31,421 bases of DNA from JBHHYR01 sp046757585. GTDB taxonomy: Bacteria; Desulfobacterota; Binatia; HRBIN30. Where the stretch lies: contig JBHHYR010000024.1 in NCBI GenBank assembly GCA_046757585.1, positions 1 to 31,421 of the forward strand, in the 5' to 3' direction. The notes beneath the pieces were generated by a model. It was not told where the DNA came from, ran no database searches, and saw nothing but the letters and a program-made list of their open reading frames with translations. Positions 1 to 8,081 of the stretch are shown in pieces (within the stretch, counting starts at the first letter, position 1; each line of letters opens with the position of its first letter). Position numbers and translations under genes: made by a program.

Positions 1-1642
1 CCCAGAGAATCACGCGGTTGACATTCCGGCTCTGGACGACATCCCGCCCGTCAGGAGTCTGATCGCCAGTCAGCACCGACTCGATCTTGTCTGTGAAGTC
101 CGAATAGAAACCGAAGACCTGCCCTTGCAAGCGGGGGGCCTGGAGCTTCACTCCCCAGTCGACAGTGACGATCTTCTCCGGCCCGAGGTCCGGATTGGCA
201 ATGTTGAAGCGATTCCCGGGCCTCGGCCCCGATGTCCCAAGGTCAAAGACGTTCGGGGCCCGGAACCCCCGGCCAACATTGGCCACCAAGTTGAGCACGG
301 GCGTGAGACGATATCGCAGACCGAAGCTGCCGGTGACATCGTGGAAGCTCAAGGTCGTTCCAGTCTCTCCGTCAGTCCCTGGGAGGTCGAGATCAAAGTG
401 GCTGAACCGCCCCCCGAAGGTGGCAACCAGTGGGGGGGAGAGGCGTATCTCATCTCGAACGTACAGGGCGAAGCTGTTCATGGTGGAGCCATCGGGAAAG
501 CGACTCCGGACCGCTACGCGCTCGCCTGTGAGAATATTGGTTCTCTTCCTGCTGCTGTTGATGGTGTCCAGATAGAGCTCGCCACCGTAGGTGAAGTTCA
601 TACGCTCCCCCGCCTCGGAAATGCCCTGGAGCGTGATCCCCGTAAGCGCGCTCTGGTTGCGCTCGCGGTCTTCCTCGGAGCTGCCGAAGTCGCGGATCCT
701 CCGATCGTCGTCGATCTGCTGATGGGCCACATTGAGCTCGACGAGGTCGATGAACGCGACCGGCTGCAGCGTCCGGTACCTCCCGTGGAGGAAGAGCCGG
801 TCGTTGGGCTCAAAAAAAAAGACGTCGGCGCTGGGCTGGGTCTGGCCGAATCCGGCCACGAGTTCGTCGAAGCGGGGCGTCTTCGGCTGCCGCAGATACT
901 GGACGTTGAGGAGGACCTCATGGTTGCTGCCGAGCGTGAGAACCATCGTCCCGTCGGCAGCGTGGGCCGTAAAACCCGATGGCCGTTGCCGGTGCCCACC
1001 CCCGGCCCGCCGGTCATCGACGTTTTGGTAGGTGAAGCCGCCCCGCAGGGCGATCCCTCGCTTGCCTCCTTCGACCGAGAGCCGGGTCACACCGGCCAGC
1101 TCGGCACTGGCGAACTGTCCGAGGGCCCGACCTTGTACCTGCCATTCCTCGGTGTCGAATCGGGGCACCGGGGTAATGACCTGCACCACTCCCCCCATTG
1201 CGTCACTGCCATACAGCGTGGAGGCTGGGCCTCGCACTACCTCCACCCGCTCGACGTTGTACGGATCCACCAGTGCGAGGTACTGGTTCGGGGCATTACG
1301 GAAGAAGGCGTTGTTCAGTCGCATTCCGTCCACTAGGTGGAGGACCTCTGAGCCCTTGAGGCCGCGAACGATCGCGGTGGCCTGCCCCGGTGTGGTCTGC
1401 TGCACGAAGACTCCCGCGGCCCCGCGCATGAGGTCGGAAAGGACCTGGGGGGTCTGGCGGCTGATCTCCTCGGGACCGACAACCGTCACCCCGGTCGGAA
1501 CATCAAAGGCGATTCGCGGCGCGCGAGCAGCGGTCACCTGGACCTCTTCCAAGAGGATCGGCTCCTGCTGCTCCCCCCACACCGGGCTGGAGCGCGCGAG
1601 GCCAAGGACGAGGACGGCCGGGACGATGCCCCACCCCTTCAT
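1..1642 (-). CDS. TonB-dependent outer-membrane receptor (3' end beyond window)
   Basis: Outer-membrane beta-barrel receptor that imports a ligand using TonB/ExbB/ExbD energy. The reading frame is open from the ATG at 1642 to the window edge, so 547 residues are visible and the C-terminal strands are missing. A hydrophobic signal peptide (about residues 1-23) is followed by a TonB-box-like segment (ILLEEVQVTA). The plug domain (about 45-165) carries typical motifs: IVRGLKGSEV, LVDGMRLNN, VERVEVVRGPASTLYGSDA and GGVVQVITP. The barrel part contains GRGFRAPNVFDL and NPDLGPEKI, both typical of the family. GGAGGGG lies about 9 nt before the ATG. The GPH symporter ends 56 bp upstream on the same strand, so the two are probably co-transcribed. 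The ligand cannot be told from sequence; a carbohydrate or glycoside is a guess from the neighbour. A run of nine A (812-820) lies inside the gene. Confidence 0.93.
   Translation of the reverse strand, partial: MKGWGIVPAVLVLGLARSSPVWGEQQEPILLEEVQVTAARAPRIAFDVPTGVTVVGPEEISRQTPQVLSDLMRGAAGVFVQQTTPGQATAIVRGLKGSEVLHLVDGMRLNNAFFRNAPNQYLALVDPYNVERVEVVRGPASTLYGSDAMGGVVQVITPVPRFDTEEWQVQGRALGQFASAELAGVTRLSVEGGKRGIALRGGFTYQNVDDRRAGGGHRQRPSGFTAHAADGTMVLTLGSNHEVLLNVQYLRQPKTPRFDELVAGFGQTQPSADVFFFEPNDRLFLHGRYRTLQPVAFIDLVELNVAHQQIDDDRRIRDFGSSEEDRERNQSALTGITLQGISEAGERMNFTYGGELYLDTINSSRKRTNILTGERVAVRSRFPDGSTMNSFALYVRDEIRLSPPLVATFGGRFSHFDLDLPGTDGETGTTLSFHDVTGSFGLRYRLTPVLNLVANVGRGFRAPNVFDLGTSGPRPGNRFNIANPDLGPEKIVTVDWGVKLQAPRLQGQVFGFYSDFTDKIESVLTGDQTPDGRDVVQSRNVNRVILW
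812..820. repeat. A9/T9 homopolymer inside the receptor gene
   Basis: Nine consecutive A on the plus strand, read as three TTT (Phe) codons in the receptor, in the barrel region. Such runs are rare in GC-rich coding sequence and can slip during replication. A gain or loss of one base would shift the frame of the receptor. No such variant can be seen in a single sequence. Confidence 0.9.
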
Positions 1643-1698
1643 ACTCGGCTTCCCCTCCGGCCGGGGCGATGCACTTGACTTAACGACCCACCCGCCCG

Positions 1699-3492
1699 TC
1701 AGCGGTAGCGTCGCAGGTGGGCCCGGACCGCTTCGTCCGATACGGCTCCCGCCGCCAGCTCGCGGGCAGAGCGCAGGCGCATGAGGTGAAACAGGAAGAG
1801 CGCCAGTGCGAAGCCGGAGACCACGATTGCGAGAACGGAGACCGGGCCGGGCTCCGCTTCCAGCGTGGTGACCCTGTTGATCACAACGAGCACTGCCGCT
1901 GTGCAGACGCTCATCGCCCCGGCGGCAGCCAGCCACACGTCACGGACAATGCCACGGCGGCCCCGCTGCAAGACCCGGGTCAGCTCGCGACGAGAAAAAT
2001 GATCGAGGAACCAGCCAGTGTCGTCGTCGACGGAATGTGCGAGCGGCGGGGGAAGCACCTGGCCCGTCAAGGGATCGGTGGCGGCTTCGCCGCGGCGGTG
2101 GCGGGCAATGCCGTTGAGGATCGCGCGGTGGGCACCCTCGTCGATAGCGAAGCGCCAGGCAATGAAGAACGCGAGCGTCGAGAACAACGCCGGGGTCAAC
2201 GCGAAGATGGCTCGGATCGCGAGCACGACCTGCGGGCTTTGGATGGCGTTGGGAACGTACCCGATCGAACCCAATATAGCGATGGGAATCGCCGCGCTCG
2301 GGATGGCCACGAACTTCGGCAGCATCGCCCAGAACGCGCTGTACTGTGCTTCCCGGCGTTTCCCGGTGTGCAGTTCGTCGTAGTCGATCACGTCCGCCTG
2401 CATGGCTGGGCCGAGGAAAAGACCAGCGCCGAAGCTCGAGCCGGCCCATGCGATGAGAACCAACAGCAGGATGGTGTCCCCTTGGCCAAGGAAGAACATC
2501 GCTCCGCCTCCGGTGATCCCCATCACGAAGCTTGCCAGCCAGGCGGGCCGCTTGCCCACACGCCGGGCAACGAGCACCCAAATCGGCAGGCACACGAAAC
2601 CCGAGGCAAAATAAGCGGCCAGGAAGATCGCCAGCCAGCGGGCTTCATTGTCCGGACGAATCACGTAGGAGTTGAAGAACGGCATGAGGGTTCCAGGGAT
2701 GGCGCCCGCAACGCTCCCTACAACGTACGTCGACAAGAGAATGCGGAACGGCCGGTTGCGCAGCGCGCGCCGCACACCTGGAACGAACGGGTTCGCCGCC
2801 CGCGCTGCGAATTCAGCGCGCTCACGCACCACCGCAACCAACAGCCAGTACAGGCCGACCAACAGGATCGCGATCAGCCCGCCTAGGATGGAAAAGGCCT
2901 GGCGCTCATCGAAGCCCAGCCCGTCCACCAGCACGCCCGGGGCCACCGAGGCCGCAATCGTGCCCAAGATCGTGCACCCCTCTCGGACGCCAAACAGCCG
3001 CGAGCGCTCGTGGTAATCGAGCGTGAGTTCGGCACCGAGCGCATAGTGTGGCAGAGCGTAAATGGTGTGGAAGAAGAAGTAGAGCACGAAGGTAATCCCG
3101 AACCAGAGTGCCGCGCCGTCCGTGCTCAAGCCCGCCGGAGGGCTGAAGAGCGCCCAGAAAGTCAGCGCGCAGAGGGGCGCACCAATCGCCATGTACGGCC
3201 GGCGCCGCCCCCAACGTGTGCGGGTGCGGTCGGACATCCAACCGATCAGCGGATCGCTCAGCGCGTCCAACGCGCGCGCAACCGCGATGGCAATCGCCAG
3301 GTACCCGAGTGGCACCACAACGACGTCGGCATAAAACTTCGGCATGTGAATCAAGATGGGCACCAGCATGGCGGCGCCGGCGAGATTGGGAACGCCGTAG
3401 GCGAGCGTGAGCCCCCAGCAAACCCGTTCATCGCCGCCCCCCGGGTCCGCTACTTCTCGGACCGGCTGCCCGGCGGGGCTGGGAGTTACCAT
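1699..3492 (-). CDS. GPH-family (MelB-like) MFS symporter with C-terminal extension
   Basis: Inner-membrane cation symporter of the glycoside-pentoside-hexuronide family, 597 aa. Family marks are DALSDPLIGWMSDRT (residues 76-90, with D76 and D80 at the places of the MelB cation-site aspartates), RTRWGRRRPY (91-100) and DVIDYDELHTGKRRE (367-381). About twelve helices end near residue 450. A charged stretch follows (451-517), then two more hydrophobic segments (about 518-538 and 551-571). This extension is not part of the usual 450-500 aa GPH protein. The ATG at 3492 starts the protein just before the first helix. A GGAAGG lies 13 nt upstream, which is rather far. The frame stays open much further upstream, but that part is the shadow of the transglycosylase gene. 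The TonB receptor follows after 56 bp. The substrate is unknown; sugars or glycosides are likely by family. Confidence 0.9.
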   Translation of the reverse strand: MVTPSPAGQPVREVADPGGGDERVCWGLTLAYGVPNLAGAAMLVPILIHMPKFYADVVVVPLGYLAIAIAVARALDALSDPLIGWMSDRTRTRWGRRRPYMAIGAPLCALTFWALFSPPAGLSTDGAALWFGITFVLYFFFHTIYALPHYALGAELTLDYHERSRLFGVREGCTILGTIAASVAPGVLVDGLGFDERQAFSILGGLIAILLVGLYWLLVAVVRERAEFAARAANPFVPGVRRALRNRPFRILLSTYVVGSVAGAIPGTLMPFFNSYVIRPDNEARWLAIFLAAYFASGFVCLPIWVLVARRVGKRPAWLASFVMGITGGGAMFFLGQGDTILLLVLIAWAGSSFGAGLFLGPAMQADVIDYDELHTGKRREAQYSAFWAMLPKFVAIPSAAIPIAILGSIGYVPNAIQSPQVVLAIRAIFALTPALFSTLAFFIAWRFAIDEGAHRAILNGIARHRRGEAATDPLTGQVLPPPLAHSVDDDTGWFLDHFSRRELTRVLQRGRRGIVRDVWLAAAGAMSVCTAAVLVVINRVTTLEAEPGPVSVLAIVVSGFALALFLFHLMRLRSARELAAGAVSDEAVRAHLRRYR

Positions 3493-3581
3493 GGCGCGTG
3501 CGTGGCCTTCCGATAGGAGAACAACACGCTTCTCATTACTGAAGGGGGGTGGGCATACGCAAGAGCACTTGAGGCTCGCGC

Positions 3582-3605
3582 TCCGATTTCGCGCCGGCAA
3601 TCGGA
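3582..3605. other. Inverted repeat in the symporter leader
   Basis: TCCGATT (3582-3588) and AATCGGA (3599-3605) form a perfect 7-bp stem around a 10-nt loop, in the 250-bp gap between the transglycosylase stop and the symporter start. No T-run follows on either strand, so it is not a clear terminator. It could be an mRNA hairpin or an operator. Confidence 0.4.
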
Positions 3606-3612
3606 CAGAGGC

Positions 3613-3702
3613 CGGCACCGCCACACGCGCGCGGGCCGAGCGTGGTCGCCATCGCGGCGGGCCACGCAGTTTGCGGCACCGCCACACGCGCGCGGGCCGA
3701 GC
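3613..3702. repeat. Two perfect 29-bp direct repeats 61 bp apart
   Basis: The 29-bp unit at 3613-3641 recurs without mismatch at 3674-3702, separated by 32 unrelated bases. It begins CGGCACCGCCACACG and ends GGGCCGAGC. The bases flanking each copy differ, so the repeat length is exact. No third copy is found one period up or downstream. It fills much of the gap between the transglycosylase gene and the symporter gene, whose transcription runs to lower coordinates. It could be a duplicated regulator site or a dispersed genomic repeat. The 29/32 geometry resembles a CRISPR unit, but nothing else supports that. Confidence 0.9.
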
Positions 3703-3742
3703 AGCTGACGCAACCCGAGGACGCGTTGCGACTCGAGCGGTA

Positions 3743-5179
3743 TCAGCCGGTGGGAATGAGCAAGGTCTGACCCGCGCGCACGCGTGAAGCGTCGCGCAAG
3801 CGATTGCGGCGCTGGATCGCTCTGACGGTCGTGCCATAGCGCTTCGCGATGCCGGACAAGGTCTGGCCCCGTTTAACGCGATGTCTGACGTACAGGCGTC
3901 TCTGTCGCGAGTGCTTTTGCCCGGCGGGCAGTCCAGCATAGCGCTGCGTGAACGTCGCACTGGACCCCAGCGGCACCCGCGCCCGGTAACCCCTCGGCAC
4001 GTGCAGCCTGCCCGACACCACTTGACGGCCCAACGCCGGGTTGAGAGTGGCCAGCCTCTCCGGATCCGTACCCACGACACGCGCCAGCGTTTTGAAGCTG
4101 ATGTAATCGGGAACCACAACCTGCTCTGCCCGGAGCGGTGGGTGCGGGTGCAACTCACCGAAGTATGTTTCGAAGTGCCGTTCCACATCGAGCGCCGCGA
4201 GAAACTCCGCGTAGAAGTTGCGCGACGCGAACTTGAAGCTGCGACTGCGATACCGCTTGATGATCTGCCCCAGGTCCGTTGTTCCGACCACCGACACGGC
4301 GCGGGCCATGCCGGCACGGCCGTGATTGTACGCCGTAACGGCAAGCGGCCAATTACCCAACATTGCATAATTCGCCTTCAAATACCGCGCCGCTGCCCGC
4401 GTCGAGATGATCGGGTCGCGGCGTTCGTCGATGGCCGCGTCGATGCGCATATACTGGCGGCCGGTAGCCGCTAGGAACTGCCACACCCCGACGGCCCCCG
4501 CCCGGGAGTGCGCGTGGACGTTGAAGCCGGACTCGACCAGAGGCAGGCGGGTCAACTCGACCGGCAGCCCTTCGCGCCGGAAGATCTCTTCCATTTCCGG
4601 CAGGTAGCGGCGTGAGACCTCCACCCCGGCCGCGAAACGTTCGCGCAATCCGCGCTGCGCGCGAATCCGATCTCCACCCGCCGCGTGCAGGAATTTCGCC
4701 GGTTCTTTCACGTTGGCGAACAGCCTCCGAATTCTCTGCTCCTCGGGCGACAGGTCGCGTCGGCTGCGCCGCAGCCGGTGCAGATTGCGCAGCAGCGCAC
4801 GCACATGTTCCTTTTCACGCCGTACATGCCGGGCGGCGTAAGCATCAATCTCGGCATCCCGCAGGCCCGCCTCAGCAAGCGGCCGGAAATCGAGCACCGC
4901 GTAGATGCGGTCCTCGTGCAGCGCATCATGGATGACCACCTGCCGCGTCGAGTAGACGGTGAAGATCCGTTTCCAGAAGTTGATTTGCACCTCGAGGCCG
5001 GCCGGGACAGAAACCGCTCCTGCCGCGTTCGGCACCGCAGCGGATGGAGCATCCGCCTGCGCCGCAAAAGCGCTCAGCAGCGCCCCGAGCACCACCGGTC
5101 CGAGTGTCTGCCGGAAACGCAAGACGGTCTCGCAGGCAGCACGCTCGTGCGTAGGGTCTGTGTTTTCCGCCCCGGGCAT
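3743..5179 (-). CDS. mltD: MltD-like membrane-bound lytic murein transglycosylase with LysM
   Basis: Cleaves the MurNAc-GlcNAc bond of peptidoglycan in the periplasm, releasing anhydro-muropeptides. The 478-aa protein has an export signal near residues 24-43 (GPVVLGALLSAFAAQADA) behind an unusually long N-terminal lead. The SLT/GH23 domain spans about residues 195-330, with the catalytic glutamate E216 in LVESGFN, then AVGVWQF (229-235) and AYNHG (283-287). One LysM repeat (about 430-478, YVRHRVKRGQTLSGIAKRYG) ends the protein. E. coli MltD has two LysM repeats. GAAGGAG stands 4 nt before the ATG at 5179. A TTG at 5122 would give a tidier signal peptide but has no ribosome binding site. The histidine kinase gene ends 188 bp upstream on the same strand. 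Confidence 0.93.
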   Translation of the reverse strand: MPGAENTDPTHERAACETVLRFRQTLGPVVLGALLSAFAAQADAPSAAVPNAAGAVSVPAGLEVQINFWKRIFTVYSTRQVVIHDALHEDRIYAVLDFRPLAEAGLRDAEIDAYAARHVRREKEHVRALLRNLHRLRRSRRDLSPEEQRIRRLFANVKEPAKFLHAAGGDRIRAQRGLRERFAAGVEVSRRYLPEMEEIFRREGLPVELTRLPLVESGFNVHAHSRAGAVGVWQFLAATGRQYMRIDAAIDERRDPIISTRAAARYLKANYAMLGNWPLAVTAYNHGRAGMARAVSVVGTTDLGQIIKRYRSRSFKFASRNFYAEFLAALDVERHFETYFGELHPHPPLRAEQVVVPDYISFKTLARVVGTDPERLATLNPALGRQVVSGRLHVPRGYRARVPLGSSATFTQRYAGLPAGQKHSRQRRLYVRHRVKRGQTLSGIAKRYGTTVRAIQRRNRLRDASRVRAGQTLLIPTG

Positions 5180-5191
5180 CGGTCTCCTTCA

Positions 5192-5220
5192 ACGCTATAG
5201 GCAGGCCCCGACACAGTCAA
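5192..5220 (-). promoter_or_regulatory. Possible sigma-70 promoter ahead of mltD
   Basis: On the minus strand TTGACT (complement of 5215-5220) is followed, after 17 bp, by TAGCGT (complement of 5192-5197); an overlapping TATAGC sits at 15-bp spacing. The start site implied would fall within the ribosome binding site of the annotated ATG. So either the box is fortuitous or translation starts further in. Confidence 0.3.
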
Positions 5221-5367
5221 CGTACCCCGCGGCATGGCGGTGTCACATCCGGCGACCAGCCGTGCGACACCTGAAGCCATACGGGTGGTGCGGCCACACC
5301 GCGCGCTGCGCGCAGCTGGCCGGCACGTTCGGGGTTGCGAGGCGGAGCTTGTTCGGGGGCAGGAAAG

Positions 5368-6918
5368 TCAGCCGCAGGACGTCGGGGCGTTGGATCGCTG
5401 TGCCCCGGCAGGCGGCGGTGCGTGCGCCTGCCGCACCGGGAGCATGATCGTGAAGGTCGTTCCGCGCTTTGGGGTCGATTCGACGGTGAGCGCACCTCCG
5501 TGCCGCTGGACGATCCCGTACGACACGCTCAGGCCCAAGCCGGTCCCCCGCCCTACTGCCTTCGTGGTAAAGAAGGGGTCGAAAACTTTCGCATGGATGT
5601 CCGCCGGCATGCCGCAGCCGTCGTCCCGGACAGCGATGGAGACCATCGGCTGCTGGCCCGCGGCGGGCACGCCGTGGCTGCACCTCGTTGAGATCCAGAC
5701 GTTGCCTGGCCGCGGGCCGATCGCATCCGCCGCATTGGCCAGGAGGTTCATGAACACCTGGTTGATCTGCCCCGGCATGCACTCGACGGCGGGCAAGTCG
5801 CCAAAATCGCGATGCACCACAATGCGGTCCGTGAATCGGTGGGCCAGCAAGGCCAACGTGCTGTTGATGCCCCGATGCAAATCCATGCACCGCCAGGCTT
5901 CACGATCGTCGCTGCGCGAGAACGCGCGCAGCTCGTTGACGATCCGCTTGGTGCGGCGAGCCCCTTCCTCGCAGTCGTCGAGCAATCCCGGGAGATCGGC
6001 TAACGCCTCGTCCAGCCGCAGTTCGCGGCGCACGGCCTCGACGCCCGTGCGACTCGCGGGCGGCAGTGGGGCGGCCACATAGGCCTCTAAAACCCGAATG
6101 AGACGGTCCACATACGCCCGCAAGTGCTCGATGTTCGCCGAGACGAAACTGATGGGGTTGTTCAATTCATGCGCAACGCCAGCGACCAACTGTCCCAGGC
6201 TGCGCATCTTTTCGGACTGCACGAGGTGGATCTCGGTCCGCTTGAGCTGCTCGTAGGCACCGCGGAGTTCGTGGTGCCCAGCTTCCAACGAGCCCAGCGC
6301 CTCCTGCAATCGGCGATTCTGTTTCGCGAGATCGCGCTCGCTTGAGCGCAAGCGCTCTGAAATGTAGCCACCCAGATACACGAGGAGCGCCAGACAATAC
6401 AGGAGGAACGCCGCCCACACACCCCGGTACAACGGCATCGATACGGGGGCGCCGGGCGGAAACAACGGTGCGCCGTGAGCGGCACTTGCAGCCTGCCAGC
6501 TGACACCGATCAGCCACAGCAAGATCGCCAAGAGCGCGCTCGCTCCTGCCACGACCGTATCGACCAGCATCGCCGTGGCGAGCACTTCGACGACGTACAG
6601 CATCAGAAACGGGCTTTGGACGCCGCCAGTGTTGACCACCAGATAGGTCGTCAGTACATGGTCCAAGGGAATCGCGATTGCTGACACCAACAGCACACGG
6701 CGCCGGTGACGTACGCACCACTCGTTCACGCCATTGAGCGCACCGCCAATGACGGCCACCGTAAAGACCGGCACAAGAGACGTGAACAGCCCGAGCCCGT
6801 GGGCGACAACGGCCAGACACAAGAACCCGACAATCGCCAACCAGCGCACACGCACCGCCCACAGTAAACGGTCGGGTGCCGACAACAGAGCCCGTAGACG
6901 GGTCGTAGGCGGAGGCAT
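5368..6918 (-). CDS. Membrane sensor histidine kinase (orphan)
   Basis: Autophosphorylating sensor kinase of 516 aa. The N-terminal third has about six hydrophobic helices (roughly 25-42, 44-62, 74-92, 103-121, 122-142, 165-184) and no recognisable periplasmic sensor domain. A coiled coil follows (about 186-238). The H-box is SLGQLVAGVAHELNNPISF with H250. The ATPase domain shows the N-box NLLANAADA (N395), DDGCGMP (432-438), FDPFFTTK (447-454) and GTGLGLS (458-464). This is the NtrB/HAMP-less type that often senses through its membrane domain. No response regulator lies next to it here. An in-frame TAA stands two codons before the ATG, so the start cannot be further upstream. The nearest GGAGG is 18 nt away, which is long. 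It is divergent from htpX. Confidence 0.93.
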   Translation of the reverse strand: MPPPTTRLRALLSAPDRLLWAVRVRWLAIVGFLCLAVVAHGLGLFTSLVPVFTVAVIGGALNGVNEWCVRHRRRVLLVSAIAIPLDHVLTTYLVVNTGGVQSPFLMLYVVEVLATAMLVDTVVAGASALLAILLWLIGVSWQAASAAHGAPLFPPGAPVSMPLYRGVWAAFLLYCLALLVYLGGYISERLRSSERDLAKQNRRLQEALGSLEAGHHELRGAYEQLKRTEIHLVQSEKMRSLGQLVAGVAHELNNPISFVSANIEHLRAYVDRLIRVLEAYVAAPLPPASRTGVEAVRRELRLDEALADLPGLLDDCEEGARRTKRIVNELRAFSRSDDREAWRCMDLHRGINSTLALLAHRFTDRIVVHRDFGDLPAVECMPGQINQVFMNLLANAADAIGPRPGNVWISTRCSHGVPAAGQQPMVSIAVRDDGCGMPADIHAKVFDPFFTTKAVGRGTGLGLSVSYGIVQRHGGALTVESTPKRGTTFTIMLPVRQAHAPPPAGAQRSNAPTSCG

Positions 6919-7038
6919 GGCTTACCCGGCAGGCGGCCTCCTCGATGTGGGAAGAGACGGCAGAGAATGGGCGGGGGGGCCAGCCCGGTCCCTGCCGCAA
7001 CTCAGGCTCGTGTGCCGCCTCCCAACGTGACGGCTTGC

Positions 7039-7067
7039 TTGACAAGGTCGGGGGTGCATACTACGGT
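7039..7067 (+). promoter_or_regulatory. Candidate promoter for htpX
   Basis: TTGACA (7039-7044), a perfect -35 box, then 17 bp, then TACGGT (7062-7067), which keeps the first, second and last bases of the -10 consensus. It lies about 90 bp upstream of the htpX start in the divergent gap between the kinase and htpX. Confidence 0.5.
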
Positions 7068-7158
7068 CTGTGGCCGAGACTCCGCGAGACGGTGGAAATC
7101 TCAGTTAAATATCCCAATCCAGACCGGCGTCCAAGGGGCAGGAGGCTGGTGACATAAC

Positions 7159-8007
7159 ATGTCGAACACGCTCAAAACGACTCTGCTGTTGGGGCTCCTG
7201 ACGGGAATCATTCTGTGGTTCGGGGGGTTCCTGGGCGGCTCGCAAGGTTTGGCCATTGCGTTCATCTTTGCGGCAATCATGAACTTCGGCAGCTACTGGT
7301 TCTCGGACAAGATTGTTCTCGCCATGTACCGCGCCCGCCCCGTGGGCATGAACGATGCGCCGGACCTCTACCGCGTCGTGCACAACCTGGCCTCGCGCAG
7401 CGGCATGCCCATGCCGAAACTGTACGTGATTCCCACGGATGCTGCGAATGCGTTCGCTACGGGACGGAACCCGGATCACGCGGCGGTCGCCGTCACTGAA
7501 GGCATCATGCGGCTCATGACGTGGGAAGAGCTCGAGGGGGTGCTCGCCCACGAACTCAGCCACGTGCACAACCGCGACATCCTGATCAGCTCGATTGCGG
7601 CGACCTTGGCGGGCGTTGTCATGATGCTGGCGAGCATGGTGCGCTGGGCCGCGATCTTCGGCGGCTTTTCTCGTAACGAGCGTGACGACGGAGGCGGGCT
7701 GATCGGGTTGCTGGTCATGTCGATCGTTGCCCCGCTGGCCGCGATGCTGATCCAGCTCGCCATCTCGCGCTCGCGGGAGTACCAGGCCGACGCCAGTGGT
7801 GCCAAGCTCTTGCACAATCCGGAGGCCTTGGCGGGGGCGCTCGAAAAGCTCGGGGCTGCGTCGCAACGCGTACCGCTCGAGGCCAATCCGCAGACGGCCC
7901 ACCTGTTTATCGTCAACCCGCTGAGCGGCCGCTCGATGGCAAGGTTGTTCAGCACACATCCTCCTCTGGAGGAACGGATCCGCCGCTTGCGGGCCATGCG
8001 CCTATAG
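7159..8007 (+). CDS. htpX: HtpX-like membrane zinc metalloprotease (M48)
   Basis: Inner-membrane protease that degrades misfolded membrane proteins, working with FtsH in E. coli. The 282-aa protein has two N-terminal helices (about 8-25 and 30-48). The zinc site is HELSH (131-135; H131, H135, catalytic E132), with the third ligand in SREYQAD (E207). A third hydrophobic stretch covers about 146-170 and a fourth 180-202. FSTHPPLEERIRRLR near the C-terminus is typical of HtpX. Length fits the family. AGGAGG stands 13 nt before the ATG, which is long, but a TAA just upstream excludes an earlier start in this frame. It is the first gene of the envelope-maintenance run. Confidence 0.95.
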   Translation: MSNTLKTTLLLGLLTGIILWFGGFLGGSQGLAIAFIFAAIMNFGSYWFSDKIVLAMYRARPVGMNDAPDLYRVVHNLASRSGMPMPKLYVIPTDAANAFATGRNPDHAAVAVTEGIMRLMTWEELEGVLAHELSHVHNRDILISSIAATLAGVVMMLASMVRWAAIFGGFSRNERDDGGGLIGLLVMSIVAPLAAMLIQLAISRSREYQADASGAKLLHNPEALAGALEKLGAASQRVPLEANPQTAHLFIVNPLSGRSMARLFSTHPPLEERIRRLRAMRL

Positions 8008-8034
8008 GGACGGCCGCCCGTGACGACGCTGCGC

Positions 8035-8070
8035 ACCCGATACTACCCGCTTGCGCATCGGGTTTCTTTC
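8035..8070 (+). terminator. Possible terminator after htpX
   Basis: ACCCGAT (8035-8041) pairs with ATCGGGT (8057-8063) across a 15-nt loop and is followed by TTCTTTC. The loop is long and the T-run is broken, so termination may be partial. It sits between htpX and the DUF1844 gene. Confidence 0.4.
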
Positions 8071-8081
8071 TGATCCGCACC

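Noticed and set aside
125..1336. Plus-strand open frame of 403 codons opposite the TonB receptor
   Set aside because: Its translation is low in motifs and it is the antisense of a clear receptor frame. Long antisense frames are usual in GC-rich genes.
1717..2886. Plus-strand frame of 389 codons opposite the GPH symporter
   Set aside because: Translation is rich in His, Arg, Glu and Gln without hydrophobic core, as expected from the reverse of a membrane protein gene.
3613..3702. Reading the 29-bp repeats as a minimal CRISPR array
   Set aside because: There are only two copies, no cas genes in the window, no likeness to a known repeat that I recall, and no leader. The 29/32 spacing alone is not enough.
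3493..4368. Upstream part of the open frame that continues into the symporter
   Set aside because: It overlaps the mltD gene in another frame of the same strand and the repeat region. It has no family match, and the symporter core starts after 3492.
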